This document shows positions 46,504-54,738 of a DNA stretch of 64,000 nt, one piece after another; within the stretch, counting starts at the first letter, position 1, and each line of letters begins with the position of its first letter. The translations under genes and the position numbers were made by a program. Source of the DNA: a virus; IMG/VR virus record IMGVR_UViG_3300032116_000004, positions 186,001 to 250,000 of that record; one strand, 5' to 3'. The notes under the pieces are model-generated. The model did no database searches. It saw only the letters and a program-made list of their open reading frames with translations, and was not told the DNA's origin.

Positions 46504-47442
46504 ATGAAGAAAATCGTTACTTCTGCGATGATGTCATTCCTTTTCGCTATCTCTGGGCCGTCGCTGGCTCAGTCGATAGTGGGAGGGTTTGGTAGCACGA
46601 CTACAGAATACAAAATCATCACCAACAATCCAGTGGGGGCCGGTGCTGATGTGTTGGCACGCAAAATCAGCCAGATCATGCAAGAACGTCATAACATCAA
46701 CAGCAAGGTCTACAATATCACCACAGGCGGCGGTTTAGCATCCGCTCAAGAATTTAAGAAGGAACGACTTGCAGTCACTATCACCAGCGCCAGTGCATTG
46801 GCTTATCTACCTATACAACTAGGCAATGTAGGTTATACCCGTGCAGATTTTAACGTGATCAACGAGATTGGGATCGGCGGGGTCATTTGGTTTTCTTCTG
46901 CTGACAGCGGGATCAATGATCTCGATGATCTTGTCAAAGTTTTACCTACCTTGCCCAAGTCATCGGTTTCTGTTGGTGCTGCCGACGGTGGTTCGAACGC
47001 CCAGGCATTCTTGAAAACCAAGAATCTAAAAGTTCCTGTGGTCACTTTCCGTTCAAACTCAGATGCTGTGTTACAGGTGGCCGGTGGTCATGTGCCGGTT
47101 GGCGTGGTTACTTTGACCACTGAGCAGATTTGGACTTTTGCGGCAGAGAAAAAGATCAAGATCCTTGGAGTCACAAGCAAAAAGACCCTGGAACATCGTG
47201 GACATAAGATCCCATCAATCAATGAGAAATTTGGAGTTCCTATCCTACCGGGCGGTGCTTTCTTGGCCATGACCCCGGGCGACACAGTCGAGCATCGTGC
47301 TCTCAAAGTCGCTTTGTTGGAGGCTCTCAAAGATCCAGAAATCGAAGCCATAAAGAAAAAATACTGGCCCATGGGTAACTACATCACGCTGGATGAAATC
47401 ATTCAAGTGGCACAGAAAAATCAAGATCTTATCAAGAAATGA
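46504..47442 (+). CDS. tctC: TctC/Bug-family solute-binding protein 2
   Basis: A 312-residue protein with signal peptide (LFAISGPSLAQS) and NNPVGAGADVLARKISQIM near residue 41, the Bug-family N-terminal pattern. It is divergent from the copy at 31612. It lies behind the porin gene in the same direction, so outer- and inner-membrane uptake steps may be co-expressed, and overlaps the PP-loop gene by four bases. Confidence 0.82.
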   Translation: MKKIVTSAMMSFLFAISGPSLAQSIVGGFGSTTTEYKIITNNPVGAGADVLARKISQIMQERHNINSKVYNITTGGGLASAQEFKKERLAVTITSASALAYLPIQLGNVGYTRADFNVINEIGIGGVIWFSSADSGINDLDDLVKVLPTLPKSSVSVGAADGGSNAQAFLKTKNLKVPVVTFRSNSDAVLQVAGGHVPVGVVTLTTEQIWTFAAEKKIKILGVTSKKTLEHRGHKIPSINEKFGVPILPGGAFLAMTPGDTVEHRALKVALLEALKDPEIEAIKKKYWPMGNYITLDEIIQVAQKNQDLIKK

Positions 47443-48575
47443 CCCTGAGTAAAAATCGCGGATACTGGAGAGTCAACGGAGAATGCTTTGACAACAAAGT
47501 CAAGGCTATACTGGCGGCACAACACCAGGGACTCGGATTTGATGATGTCAGTTATCATTACAATGATGAGTGGTATGATCAACATGACTGGTCAGTGGAG
47601 CCAAAAGAAACACTGGATGAACTGTATCTAAAAAGAGCCCAACAACTGAGAGAAAAATACAAGACTCTTATTTTGCGATACAGCGGTGGCGCCGACAGCC
47701 TCAACATACTAAGGACTTTCGTTGATAACAACATCAAACTTGATATAGTCACTATGAACGAGTGGCATGCACCTGGCACAGATCCGTGGCTTTCAATTGC
47801 CAACGTAGAAAAAAATCTAATAGCCAAACCGTTCGTCGAGGATCTTGTCAAAAAAGGTGCAAACTTCAAAGTAATTGTCAATGATTTCAGTCCTACCATT
47901 TCGGTGTTAGGGTCTGATCCTGGTTGGATATTTGACATCGATGCTCCTAGATTTAATTGTATCGATATAACTGCTCATAGAGCATGCACCACTGAAGAAT
48001 TCGAAGAATGGAATGATCCTTCTACCGCGGTGATTGTTGGCGTAGACAAGCCCAAAGTTTGGGTCAGAAATGGAGGTAAAATTTGGTATTTTTCGCAAAA
48101 TGATACATTACACTCGATGCACAATCGGGCTGATCATATGATACCGGAACCTTTTTATTGGTCAGCAGATCTGCCGGAATTGGTCATAAAACAATGCCAT
48201 GTTGTTAAAAATTATTGGAGGCACCATCTAGACAAAGTAGATATAACCGAAAATGATAAACAATCAATACAGAAAAAAACTCAAGTGATTCCTTTGATTT
48301 ATCCTAAATATTATGGTCACCTGGATCCTCATGCTTCCGAACTTCCTTACTGGGATCATGATGACATAAATTCACAATATCGAAACGGAAACCATCAATC
48401 TCCGCGTGGATATGGCTGGGATTGGGAGTTCCATAAGTCTCCATATTTTAAAGTCTGGAAAGACGGCATAGACCTGGCAGACAGAATTATCCATCGACGG
48501 TTTAAAACCAAAGATACTATCTGGGAAAATGGGCTACTTGTCTGCCGGACTAAACCTAGATGGTTAGGTAAGTGA
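47439..48575 (+). CDS. PP-loop ATP pyrophosphatase-domain protein 2
   Basis: A 378-residue paralogue of the protein at 30431. LRYSGGADSLNILRTF near residue 80 is the PP-loop, VDNNIKLDIVTMNEW follows, and EPFYWSADLPELVIKQCH near 247 is shared. AT-richer than its paralogue. Both copies lie next to a TctC gene, here downstream of it rather than upstream. Confidence 0.75.
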   Translation: MTLSKNRGYWRVNGECFDNKVKAILAAQHQGLGFDDVSYHYNDEWYDQHDWSVEPKETLDELYLKRAQQLREKYKTLILRYSGGADSLNILRTFVDNNIKLDIVTMNEWHAPGTDPWLSIANVEKNLIAKPFVEDLVKKGANFKVIVNDFSPTISVLGSDPGWIFDIDAPRFNCIDITAHRACTTEEFEEWNDPSTAVIVGVDKPKVWVRNGGKIWYFSQNDTLHSMHNRADHMIPEPFYWSADLPELVIKQCHVVKNYWRHHLDKVDITENDKQSIQKKTQVIPLIYPKYYGHLDPHASELPYWDHDDINSQYRNGNHQSPRGYGWDWEFHKSPYFKVWKDGIDLADRIIHRRFKTKDTIWENGLLVCRTKPRWLGK

Positions 48576-48584
48576 TCACTGACC

Positions 48585-48617
48585 ACCCTGCTACAAGCAG
48601 GGTTTTGTTGTATTTTT
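48585..48617 (+). terminator. Rho-independent terminator
   Basis: ACCCTGC, TACAA, GCAGGGT, then TTTGTTGTATTTTT. Confidence 0.85.
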
Positions 48618-48633
48618 ACAACAATCATTTAGA

Positions 48634-48662
48634 TTGACCAGAAATAGCCATTTTGCTACAAT
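48634..48662 (+). promoter_or_regulatory. Sigma70-type promoter
   Basis: TTGACC, 17 bp, TACAAT; 32 bases upstream of a GTG-started small gene. Confidence 0.7.
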
Positions 48663-48694
48663 ATAGGTATAGTAAACATTACAGGAGCCCTACT

Positions 48695-48946
48695 GTGAAA
48701 TCACTCAAAGCCTATGTAGATCAAAAGAATCAATGGAACGCTATTTTTGGCGGCCGGCCATTGGTCATTGGCCAAGATAATCAACGCATCGCCGACATGA
48801 TCGACGGTGATCTTTCCCCAGAAAATCTCACCTGCGACGGAGAATTGCCTCGCAGTCAAGTTCAAACTCGTTATCGTCAACTCACGGCCGCGGCACAAGA
48901 ACTACGTCGTCTAGATCCCACAGTAAAGTTTTATGAGTTCTCTTGA
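48695..48946 (+). CDS. Unrecognised small protein
   Basis: An 83-residue protein from a GTG with ACAGGAG upstream; helical and charged, with ADMIDGDLSPENLTCDGE in the middle. Own promoter and preceded by a terminator, so a separate unit. Confidence 0.55.
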   Translation: MKSLKAYVDQKNQWNAIFGGRPLVIGQDNQRIADMIDGDLSPENLTCDGELPRSQVQTRYRQLTAAAQELRRLDPTVKFYEFS

Positions 48947-48947
48947 G

Positions 48948-48976
48948 TTGACTGAAAAATCAATTCAGCATACAAT
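48948..48976 (+). promoter_or_regulatory. Sigma70-type promoter for the MoxR gene
   Basis: TTGACT, 17 bp, TACAAT; a good AAGGAG and the ATG of the MoxR gene follow. Confidence 0.7.
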
Positions 48977-49008
48977 TATAAAATCGTAAACAAGAAGGAG
49001 TAAGCCCT

Positions 49009-50103
49009 ATGTCAGTTGAACATCGCACCGTTACCGCGGTTGGTGCCCGCAAATCGATCAAGAAGTGCTTCGACAAGAAGCGTCCCCTGTTCCTGTGGGG
49101 TCCCCCCGGAATCGGCAAGTCAGAAGTGGTAGCAGACATCACCCGCGAATTGGGCGGTTTGATGATCGACCTTCGCTTGGGCCAGATGGATCCAACCGAT
49201 ATCCGTGGTATTCCGTTTTATAACAAAGAAGTAGGCAAGATGGATTGGGCACCCCCCATTGACTTGCCCGATGCAGAAACCGCCAGCCAGTATCCGGTAG
49301 TGGTATTGTTCTTGGATGAGATGAATTCTGCGGCTCCGGCTGTGCAAGCGGCCGCTTACCAGTTGGTGCTCAACCGCCGTGTGGGCAAGTATATCCTGCC
49401 AGACAATGTAGTGCTGGTAGCCGCGGGCAATCGCGAATCAGACAAAGGTGTGACCTATCGCATGCCTACTCCGTTGGCCAATCGCTTCGTCCACTTAGAG
49501 ATGCGAGTTGACTTTCCTGTGTGGCAAGAGTGGGCTGTCAATAACAGCATCCACAAAGATGTGGTAGGTTACTTGAGTTTTGCCAAGCAAGACCTCTACG
49601 ACTTTGATGCAAAATCTGCGTCACGCTCGTTTGCTACTCCACGCTCGTGGACCTTTGTGAGCGAACTCTTGGCAGACGAAGATGTGGACGAGACCACTTA
49701 CACTGATCTCATCGCAGGTGCTGTGGGTGAAGGCTTGGCAGTGAAGTTCATGGCGCATCGCAAAATCGCATCTAAGATGCCCCGGCCTGAAGACATCTTG
49801 TCAGGCAAGGAAAAAGAACTCAAGGTCAAAGAAGTATCGGCCATGTATAGCCTGGTGATCTCCATGTGCTATGAACTCAAAGGTGCTATCGAGCGCAAGG
49901 TCAAGGATTCAGAGTTCCATGCCATGTCTGACAACTTCTTCCGCTACATGATGGACAATTTCGAGACTGAACTGGTTGTGATGGGTGCTCGTATCGCGCT
50001 CACCACATACAATCTTCCGTTCCAACCTACCAAGCTCAAGAACTTCGACGAGTTCCATCAGCGGTATGGCAAGTATATTCTCAGCGCAAGCCAGAATTCC
50101 TAA
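49009..50103 (+). CDS. MoxR-family AAA+ ATPase
   Basis: A 364-residue AAA+ protein with Walker A FLWGPPGIGKSEV near residue 28, Walker B VVLFLDEMNSA near 101, sensor 1 VLVAAGNRESD near 141 and the arginine near RMPTPLANRF at 158. MoxR proteins work as chaperones with VWA-domain partners to insert metals or remodel complexes. The partner follows at 50782. T4-like phages often carry this pair; its role there is unknown. Confidence 0.87.
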   Translation: MSVEHRTVTAVGARKSIKKCFDKKRPLFLWGPPGIGKSEVVADITRELGGLMIDLRLGQMDPTDIRGIPFYNKEVGKMDWAPPIDLPDAETASQYPVVVLFLDEMNSAAPAVQAAAYQLVLNRRVGKYILPDNVVLVAAGNRESDKGVTYRMPTPLANRFVHLEMRVDFPVWQEWAVNNSIHKDVVGYLSFAKQDLYDFDAKSASRSFATPRSWTFVSELLADEDVDETTYTDLIAGAVGEGLAVKFMAHRKIASKMPRPEDILSGKEKELKVKEVSAMYSLVISMCYELKGAIERKVKDSEFHAMSDNFFRYMMDNFETELVVMGARIALTTYNLPFQPTKLKNFDEFHQRYGKYILSASQNS

Positions 50104-50111
50104 ACGGTTCA

Positions 50112-50163
50112 GGGTTGGATCCACTTTCGGAAACGAGACATAGGGCTATGTCGGATCCAACCC
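50112..50163 (+). repeat. Long inverted repeat around a start codon
   Basis: GGGTTGGATCC (50112-50122) and GGATCCAACCC (50153-50163) are perfect inverted copies; inside lies a second stem ACATAG/CTATGT. The ATG of the next gene (50148) is inside the structure. Confidence 0.6.
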
Positions 50164-50387
50164 ATCTTTTCTCCCAACCACCCGTGAGGGTGGTTTTCGC
50201 ACCTTACGATCATGACCGAGTGCAGGAAGTCCTGGTGCAAGTGTGTCGAGAATTTGGCCGTCCTGGAGCACGTTGGAAGTATCGTAGTCCCGACATAGGC
50301 ACCATCGAAGACAATGTATGGGTGGTGGATTTCCATTTTGCCAATCCACATGATGCAATCATATTTGGTCTTAAATATCAACGATGA
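50148..50387 (+). CDS. Small protein with shared C-terminal motif
   Basis: A 79-residue protein ending DFHFANPHDAIIFGLKYQR, similar to the ends of 24208 and 50384. Its start lies in a long inverted repeat and a terminator-like hairpin (ACCACCC-GTGA-GGGTGGT then TTTT, 50177-50198) lies inside its first codons, so expression may be attenuated. Confidence 0.55.
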   Translation: MSDPTHLFSQPPVRVVFAPYDHDRVQEVLVQVCREFGRPGARWKYRSPDIGTIEDNVWVVDFHFANPHDAIIFGLKYQR

Positions 50388-50737
50388 GATACAAGATAGT
50401 CAAACTGGATGGTCGTTGGAGTTACAGAAAATACTTCGAGTATGCTGTGATTTTTTCTGGTCGCATGAGCAACAGCCAAGGTCCCATGCAGTTTGCCGAA
50501 GCACAGAAATATTTCTTTGATATCTATGGCTGGAGTGCCGAGATACGCCAGTGGGCTGACATCCGAGAGTATCATCACAATGTGTGGAACTATATCAAAC
50601 CCCCGCCCGTGGGAATCATGCCCGAATGCGTGAACCCCATGTGGTCATGGACCAATGGCTACGAAGATCTGCGTATATACGTGAAAAGCCAGCAAGAACT
50701 CACGCTGTTCACGCTGAAATACCCGGTTGACCAATAA
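50384..50737 (+). CDS. Unrecognised protein of the same small family
   Basis: A 117-residue, Tyr/Trp-rich protein. The C-terminal segment YEDLRIYVKSQQELTLFTLKYP matches the motif of its neighbour, split by a variable region. It overlaps the previous gene by four bases. Confidence 0.55.
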   Translation: MRYKIVKLDGRWSYRKYFEYAVIFSGRMSNSQGPMQFAEAQKYFFDIYGWSAEIRQWADIREYHHNVWNYIKPPPVGIMPECVNPMWSWTNGYEDLRIYVKSQQELTLFTLKYPVDQ

Positions 50738-50755
50738 TTCCATTTTATGTATAAT
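50727..50755 (+). promoter_or_regulatory. Sigma70-type promoter for the VWA gene
   Basis: TTGACC, 17 bp, perfect TATAAT; begins inside the preceding gene. Confidence 0.75.
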
Positions 50756-50781
50756 AATAGAATACAGTGAAGGAGCACCCT

Positions 50782-52065
50782 ATGTCTACAGCACAAACTA
50801 CCACCCAAAACAAAGACGACGCTAAAAAGTTTGAAAATCTCCTGGGCCCCATGGATCCCAAACTAGATCGCGAAGTGCGCGAGATGCTGGTCACTGCCCG
50901 TGTGGGACTCCTGCTCCGTGCTTCATTCTTTGGCAATCTGGCCACTCGTTTGAAGTTGGTCAATGCCGATGAGTGGTGTCCTACTGCCGCCACAGACGGG
51001 CGCCATTTTTATTATAACAGCCGATTCATCAAACTACTCAAACCCAAAGAGATCGAGTTTTTGTTTGGGCACGAGGTCTTGCATTGTGTGTATGATCACT
51101 TTGGTCGCCGTGGCGATCGTGATCCACAGTTATTCAATATCGCCAATGACTTCTGTGTCAACGCAGATTTGAAGAAGCATCGCGTGGGCGAGTTCATCAC
51201 TTCAGTGCCTTGCTTGTATGATGCCAAGTTTGAAGGCAAGAGTTCTGAAGAGATCTATGACTATCTCTACGAGAACGCTGAAAAAATCAACATCAATGAC
51301 CTCATCGACAAATTGCTGGATGAGCACATGGATGGCGACGAAAATGGCGATAGCGGGTCCGATGGCGACAAAGAAGGCAAGGGCAAAGGTCGCCCCAAAC
51401 TGAGTGCCGAAGAGCGTGCCAAGATCCGTGACGAGATCAAAGAAGCCATGCTGGCGGCCGCCCAAGCATCGGATGCAGGCAACATCCCGGCCGGTGTCAA
51501 ACGCATGATCCAGGATTTAACCGATCCCAAGATGAACTGGCGCGAACTGCTCCGTATGCAACTCGAGAGCACTATCAAGAGTGATTACACTTGGATGAAG
51601 GCCAGCCGACGTGGTTGGCACATGGATGCTGTGATGCCGGGCATGCGGAACACTGACGCTATCGATATCGCAGTGGCCATTGACATGAGCGGTTCAATCT
51701 CAGATGCGCAAGGCAAGGACTTCCTCAGCGAAGTCAAGGGCATCATGGAAAGTTTCGATTCCTATCGCATCCATTTGTTCACGTTTGATACCCAACCATA
51801 CAATCCGCAGAACTATAATTCCGACAATCTCGAAGATATCACAGACTATGATTTGCAAGGTGGTGGTGGCACCGACTTTGATGCTATATTCCAGCACTTG
51901 AAAGAAAACGAGATCGAACCCAAGCGCCTGGTGGTGTTCACAGACGGTTATCCGTTTGGAAGTTGGGGCGATGAAAACTACTGCGACACAGTGTGGATCA
52001 TCCACGGAGACAAAAATCCAAACCCACCCTTTGGTGTATGGGCACTGTATGAGGAGCAACAGTGA
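50782..52065 (+). CDS. VWA-domain protein (DUF2201-like), MoxR partner
   Basis: A 427-residue protein. The N-terminal half has FLFGHEVLHCVYDHFGRR near residue 93, an HExxH-like site typical of DUF2201 proteins; a low-complexity acidic linker follows near 190. The C-terminal VWA domain shows the MIDAS motif AIDMSGSIS near 300, then GGGGTDF and FTDGYP. It should be regulated by the MoxR ATPase. ATG chosen after AAGGAG. Confidence 0.8.
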   Translation: MSTAQTTTQNKDDAKKFENLLGPMDPKLDREVREMLVTARVGLLLRASFFGNLATRLKLVNADEWCPTAATDGRHFYYNSRFIKLLKPKEIEFLFGHEVLHCVYDHFGRRGDRDPQLFNIANDFCVNADLKKHRVGEFITSVPCLYDAKFEGKSSEEIYDYLYENAEKININDLIDKLLDEHMDGDENGDSGSDGDKEGKGKGRPKLSAEERAKIRDEIKEAMLAAAQASDAGNIPAGVKRMIQDLTDPKMNWRELLRMQLESTIKSDYTWMKASRRGWHMDAVMPGMRNTDAIDIAVAIDMSGSISDAQGKDFLSEVKGIMESFDSYRIHLFTFDTQPYNPQNYNSDNLEDITDYDLQGGGGTDFDAIFQHLKENEIEPKRLVVFTDGYPFGSWGDENYCDTVWIIHGDKNPNPPFGVWALYEEQQ

Positions 52066-52187
52066 CCTTCAGTGAATTCATATACTTCGCCTGTGGCTTC
52101 TGGATGGGTTGGTGGATCGGTGAACCAATCATTCGATCTATCCCCAAGATCATTCGCGAGATCAGAGAAACCCGCTGGAGGCAATGA
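52062..52187 (+). CDS. Small membrane protein
   Basis: A 41-residue peptide from a GTG overlapping the VWA stop: aromatic-rich hydrophobic segment (FIYFACGFWMGWWIG) followed by a basic amphipathic tail (RSIPKIIREIRETR). It may anchor something at the membrane. Confidence 0.5.
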   Translation: MTFSEFIYFACGFWMGWWIGEPIIRSIPKIIREIRETRWRQ

Positions 52188-52194
52188 AGCAGAC

Positions 52195-52533
52195 ATGATC
52201 ACTAACTTGCACTCACGATCAGATTGGCTTTATACCAATACCAGTCCCAGTTCAGTGTATGTGGGCAATCAGCAGAGTGCAGGCATGTTGAGATATAATA
52301 CCCAAAGCAATCAACTGGAAGTGTATGACGGAAACAACTGGTTGAGTTTTGGCTCTGGTGCTACAGTAGGACTGTCTCCAGAAGCCGAGCAAATCTTGAG
52401 TTGGGGCAGAGAAAAAATGGCCGAAGAACACGAACTAGAGAAACTCATGAAAGATCACCCGGGTTTGAAGGAATTACACGAGAAATTCCTACTAATGAAG
52501 GCCTTGGTAGCACGAGAGTCTAAAAAACCGTGA
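52195..52533 (+). CDS. Possible virion-associated protein
   Basis: A 112-residue protein starting MITNLHSRSDWLYTN with GNQQSAGMLRYNTQSNQLEVYDG near residue 25, which is the kind of short beta repeat found in phage tail fibre and neck proteins. The C-terminal half is helical. Virion location is inferred. Confidence 0.5.
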   Translation: MITNLHSRSDWLYTNTSPSSVYVGNQQSAGMLRYNTQSNQLEVYDGNNWLSFGSGATVGLSPEAEQILSWGREKMAEEHELEKLMKDHPGLKELHEKFLLMKALVARESKKP

Positions 52534-52576
52534 GATCAAGATCAAAAAGGTAAAACTGAAACAAAAACTACTCTGC

Positions 52577-52600
52577 AACCGCCGCTAAGGCGGTTTTTTT
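52577..52600 (+). terminator. Rho-independent terminator
   Basis: AACCGCC, GCTAA, GGCGGTT and TTTTT. Confidence 0.87.
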
Positions 52601-52645
52601 GTGGCATAAACTACGTAGATTTCTTTTTCGCTCGTAAATAGATGT

Positions 52646-52849
52646 ATGGAGAACCAACCCCAGAATCTATCAGTGTCAGACTTGATCATGCTTCAAAGCA
52701 TAGTGCAAGTGGCCTGTGAACGCGGTTGTTTCCGTGCCGATGAAATGAGCCAGATAGGTCAATGCTATGATCGATTGAGTGCTTGGTTGGCACAAATGAC
52801 TGCACCAGCAGAAACAGAGACACCCAACGAAGAAACAAAAGGAGAATGA
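52646..52849 (+). CDS. Small protein, phage type
   Basis: A 67-residue helical protein (LSVSDLIMLQSIVQVACERGCF) of a type common in T4-like phages near structural or regulatory genes. A TAAATA box ten bases upstream may be a late promoter. Function unknown. Confidence 0.55.
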   Translation: MENQPQNLSVSDLIMLQSIVQVACERGCFRADEMSQIGQCYDRLSAWLAQMTAPAETETPNEETKGE

Positions 52850-52851
52850 CA

Positions 52852-53529
52852 ATGTTCATTAAACACGTAGGTAAACAAGGCGATCGCAGGGTAGCCATTA
52901 TATTCAGAGAAGTGCCAGGTGAGGACCATATGTGTTTGGTCGTATATCCCGACGTTCTTCCAACTCACATGCATGATGCGCTGATGAAAGCCATCGAAAC
53001 ACCCGAAGCACAGCAGAGCGACAATCTAGCCGATGCTGTCCACAGACAGATGTTCCCGGATGGTCGTCCCATGCTAGTGGCTTTGCATTCAGAAGGCATG
53101 TTGAAAAAGATACAGACCGAAACAGTGATCGTGACCCCTACACCCACTGCTTCATGCAAACTCAGCGAACTCAACGACATCCTTCGCCAGATGAAAGAAG
53201 GCAAACAGGCCGTAGATAAGTTGGCCGAACTGGATGCCAATGCCGGAATTTCCGGCAAAGCCAAGGTCCGTGACGGTCTAGGACGTGAACTGCGTTCACC
53301 ACCTGCTGCCAGGACCAATCTCGCAGGCAGTAATCAAGTGTTGACAGACGACGCACTGGCTACAAATCTCCGACAACAAGCCGAGCGCATGTCTGCCGAA
53401 GCCAAGAGTCTATTGGCCGAGAGTGCCAGATTGATGGAGGAAGCGGCCACCATGACCGGCGCTCCTACCAAACCCGCTAAACCTAAAAAAACAACTAAAT
53501 CAAAGGTAGCGGATGCGGCTCAAAGTTGA
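52852..53529 (+). CDS. Unrecognised protein with coiled C-terminus
   Basis: A 225-residue protein. The first ~75 residues are a compact alpha/beta part, then come predicted coiled stretches (LRQQAERMSAEAKSLLAESA) and a Lys/Pro/Ala tail. ATG chosen after GGAG. Overlaps the next gene by 17 bases. Confidence 0.55.
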   Translation: MFIKHVGKQGDRRVAIIFREVPGEDHMCLVVYPDVLPTHMHDALMKAIETPEAQQSDNLADAVHRQMFPDGRPMLVALHSEGMLKKIQTETVIVTPTPTASCKLSELNDILRQMKEGKQAVDKLAELDANAGISGKAKVRDGLGRELRSPPAARTNLAGSNQVLTDDALATNLRQQAERMSAEAKSLLAESARLMEEAATMTGAPTKPAKPKKTTKSKVADAAQS

Positions 53530-53815
53530 TGACGTAGAAAAATGGGAAGAAGTGATCTCGTCAGTAGACAAAGATCACATCCCTATCGATTGTGTCAAAA
53601 AAGTCACAATCAAACTCAAGGGTAATCGACAGAAATCTATCAATCTAGAAATCCTGCGCCGTAATGGGCTGGATATCGAAGAGATTGAATCTGTGATGGC
53701 ACGCACCATGAATGAACTGGGCAACCAGATAGTAAATATCGATTTTGTTATCGATGTAAACACAGTGGCCCGTCATGTGCAACCACTCACTGACAAAATC
53801 CTAGGAAAACTATGA
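53513..53815 (+). CDS. Unrecognised 100-residue protein
   Basis: An acidic and basic mixed protein with helix-strand pattern. Overlap with ThyX by four bases links it to that transcript. Function unknown. Confidence 0.5.
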   Translation: MRLKVDDVEKWEEVISSVDKDHIPIDCVKKVTIKLKGNRQKSINLEILRRNGLDIEEIESVMARTMNELGNQIVNIDFVIDVNTVARHVQPLTDKILGKL

Positions 53816-54483
53816 ATGTTCGTTTGGTATCCTACAGTCAACCCACAGGTGAATTTAGACACATGGGCATCCAAGATGCGCAAGAACTCATTGCGTATTG
53901 CGCCCGTGTCAGCAATCCCGCCAACCAACTCAACACTGAATCATCAGAAAAGCTCATCAGATACTTGGTCCGACATCAACACTGGAGTCCACTGGAAATG
54001 GTCTCAGCCTGTTGCGAAATTACCACAACCAGAGACATCGCCAGACAGATACTTAGACATAGATCATTCTCATTCCAAGAGTTCAGTCAGCGATATGCTG
54101 ACCCTACTCGAGACCTCTCGTTCGTATGTAGAGAAGCACGGCTTCAAGACACTGCCAATCGCCAAAACAGCATCGCCGTGGATGATCCAATGTTACAGAT
54201 CGAATGGGAACGTGCCCAACAACGAGTTATCTATGCCGCCAAGCGAGAATATGAGTGGGCTATCGCTAATGGCATAGCCAAAGAACAGGCCCGTGCTGTG
54301 TTGCCAGAAGGTTTGATCGAAAGTAGGCTCTACATGAACGGCACCTTGCGTTCATGGATACACTTCATCGAACTGCGCAGTGGTAATGGCACACAAAAAG
54401 AACACATGGAAGTGGCTCGTGCCTGCGCCGAGGTCATAGCCAAAGTATTTCCTATGGCCACAGATCTGGTTGCACAATCCTAA
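53812..54483 (+). CDS. thyX: Flavin-dependent thymidylate synthase (ThyX)
   Basis: A 223-residue ThyX: RQILRHRSFSFQEFSQRY near residue 80 is the family signature RHRxxSxxxxSxR(Y), and PEGL...RSWIHFIELR near 165-190 is the substrate loop. It makes dTMP from dUMP with FAD and methylenetetrahydrofolate. It would support phage DNA synthesis. Confidence 0.92.
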   Translation: MNVRLVSYSQPTGEFRHMGIQDAQELIAYCARVSNPANQLNTESSEKLIRYLVRHQHWSPLEMVSACCEITTTRDIARQILRHRSFSFQEFSQRYADPTRDLSFVCREARLQDTANRQNSIAVDDPMLQIEWERAQQRVIYAAKREYEWAIANGIAKEQARAVLPEGLIESRLYMNGTLRSWIHFIELRSGNGTQKEHMEVARACAEVIAKVFPMATDLVAQS

Positions 54484-54498
54484 TATACCTGTTATACT
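54470..54498 (+). promoter_or_regulatory. Sigma70-type promoter, leaderless type
   Basis: TTGCAC, 17 bp, TATACT. A GTG start lies six bases after the -10 box. Confidence 0.55.
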
Positions 54499-54504
54499 GT
54501 GACT

Positions 54505-54738
54505 GTGAAGGTCATATTCCATTCTTTTACCATGGGCGATGTAGATGATTTAGATATCTATGTGGCCCAACCCATTTACGAATGGCAACAGACTGACAAG
54601 GGAAAATGGGTCATGGACAACGCTTCCGACCTTAAGTATTATACCAGTGCCGACCCAACGACCTTTGGGCATAAAATCACCATCCAAGGGAAACTGGAGG
54701 ATATCAAAGCAACGGAGTATTATCTGCGATGGAGTTGA
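54505..54738 (+). CDS. Small acidic protein
   Basis: A 77-residue protein (MKVIFHSFTMGDVDDLD start). GTG chosen because it lies where transcription should begin; a GTG two codons earlier is equally open. No Shine-Dalgarno. Overlaps the next gene by ten bases. Confidence 0.5.
   Translation: MKVIFHSFTMGDVDDLDIYVAQPIYEWQQTDKGKWVMDNASDLKYYTSADPTTFGHKITIQGKLEDIKATEYYLRWS

Noticed and set aside
30431-48575. PP-loop proteins as the missing QueC
   Set aside because: They have SGGxDS but are nearly twice the size of QueC and lack its zinc cysteines and other conserved blocks.
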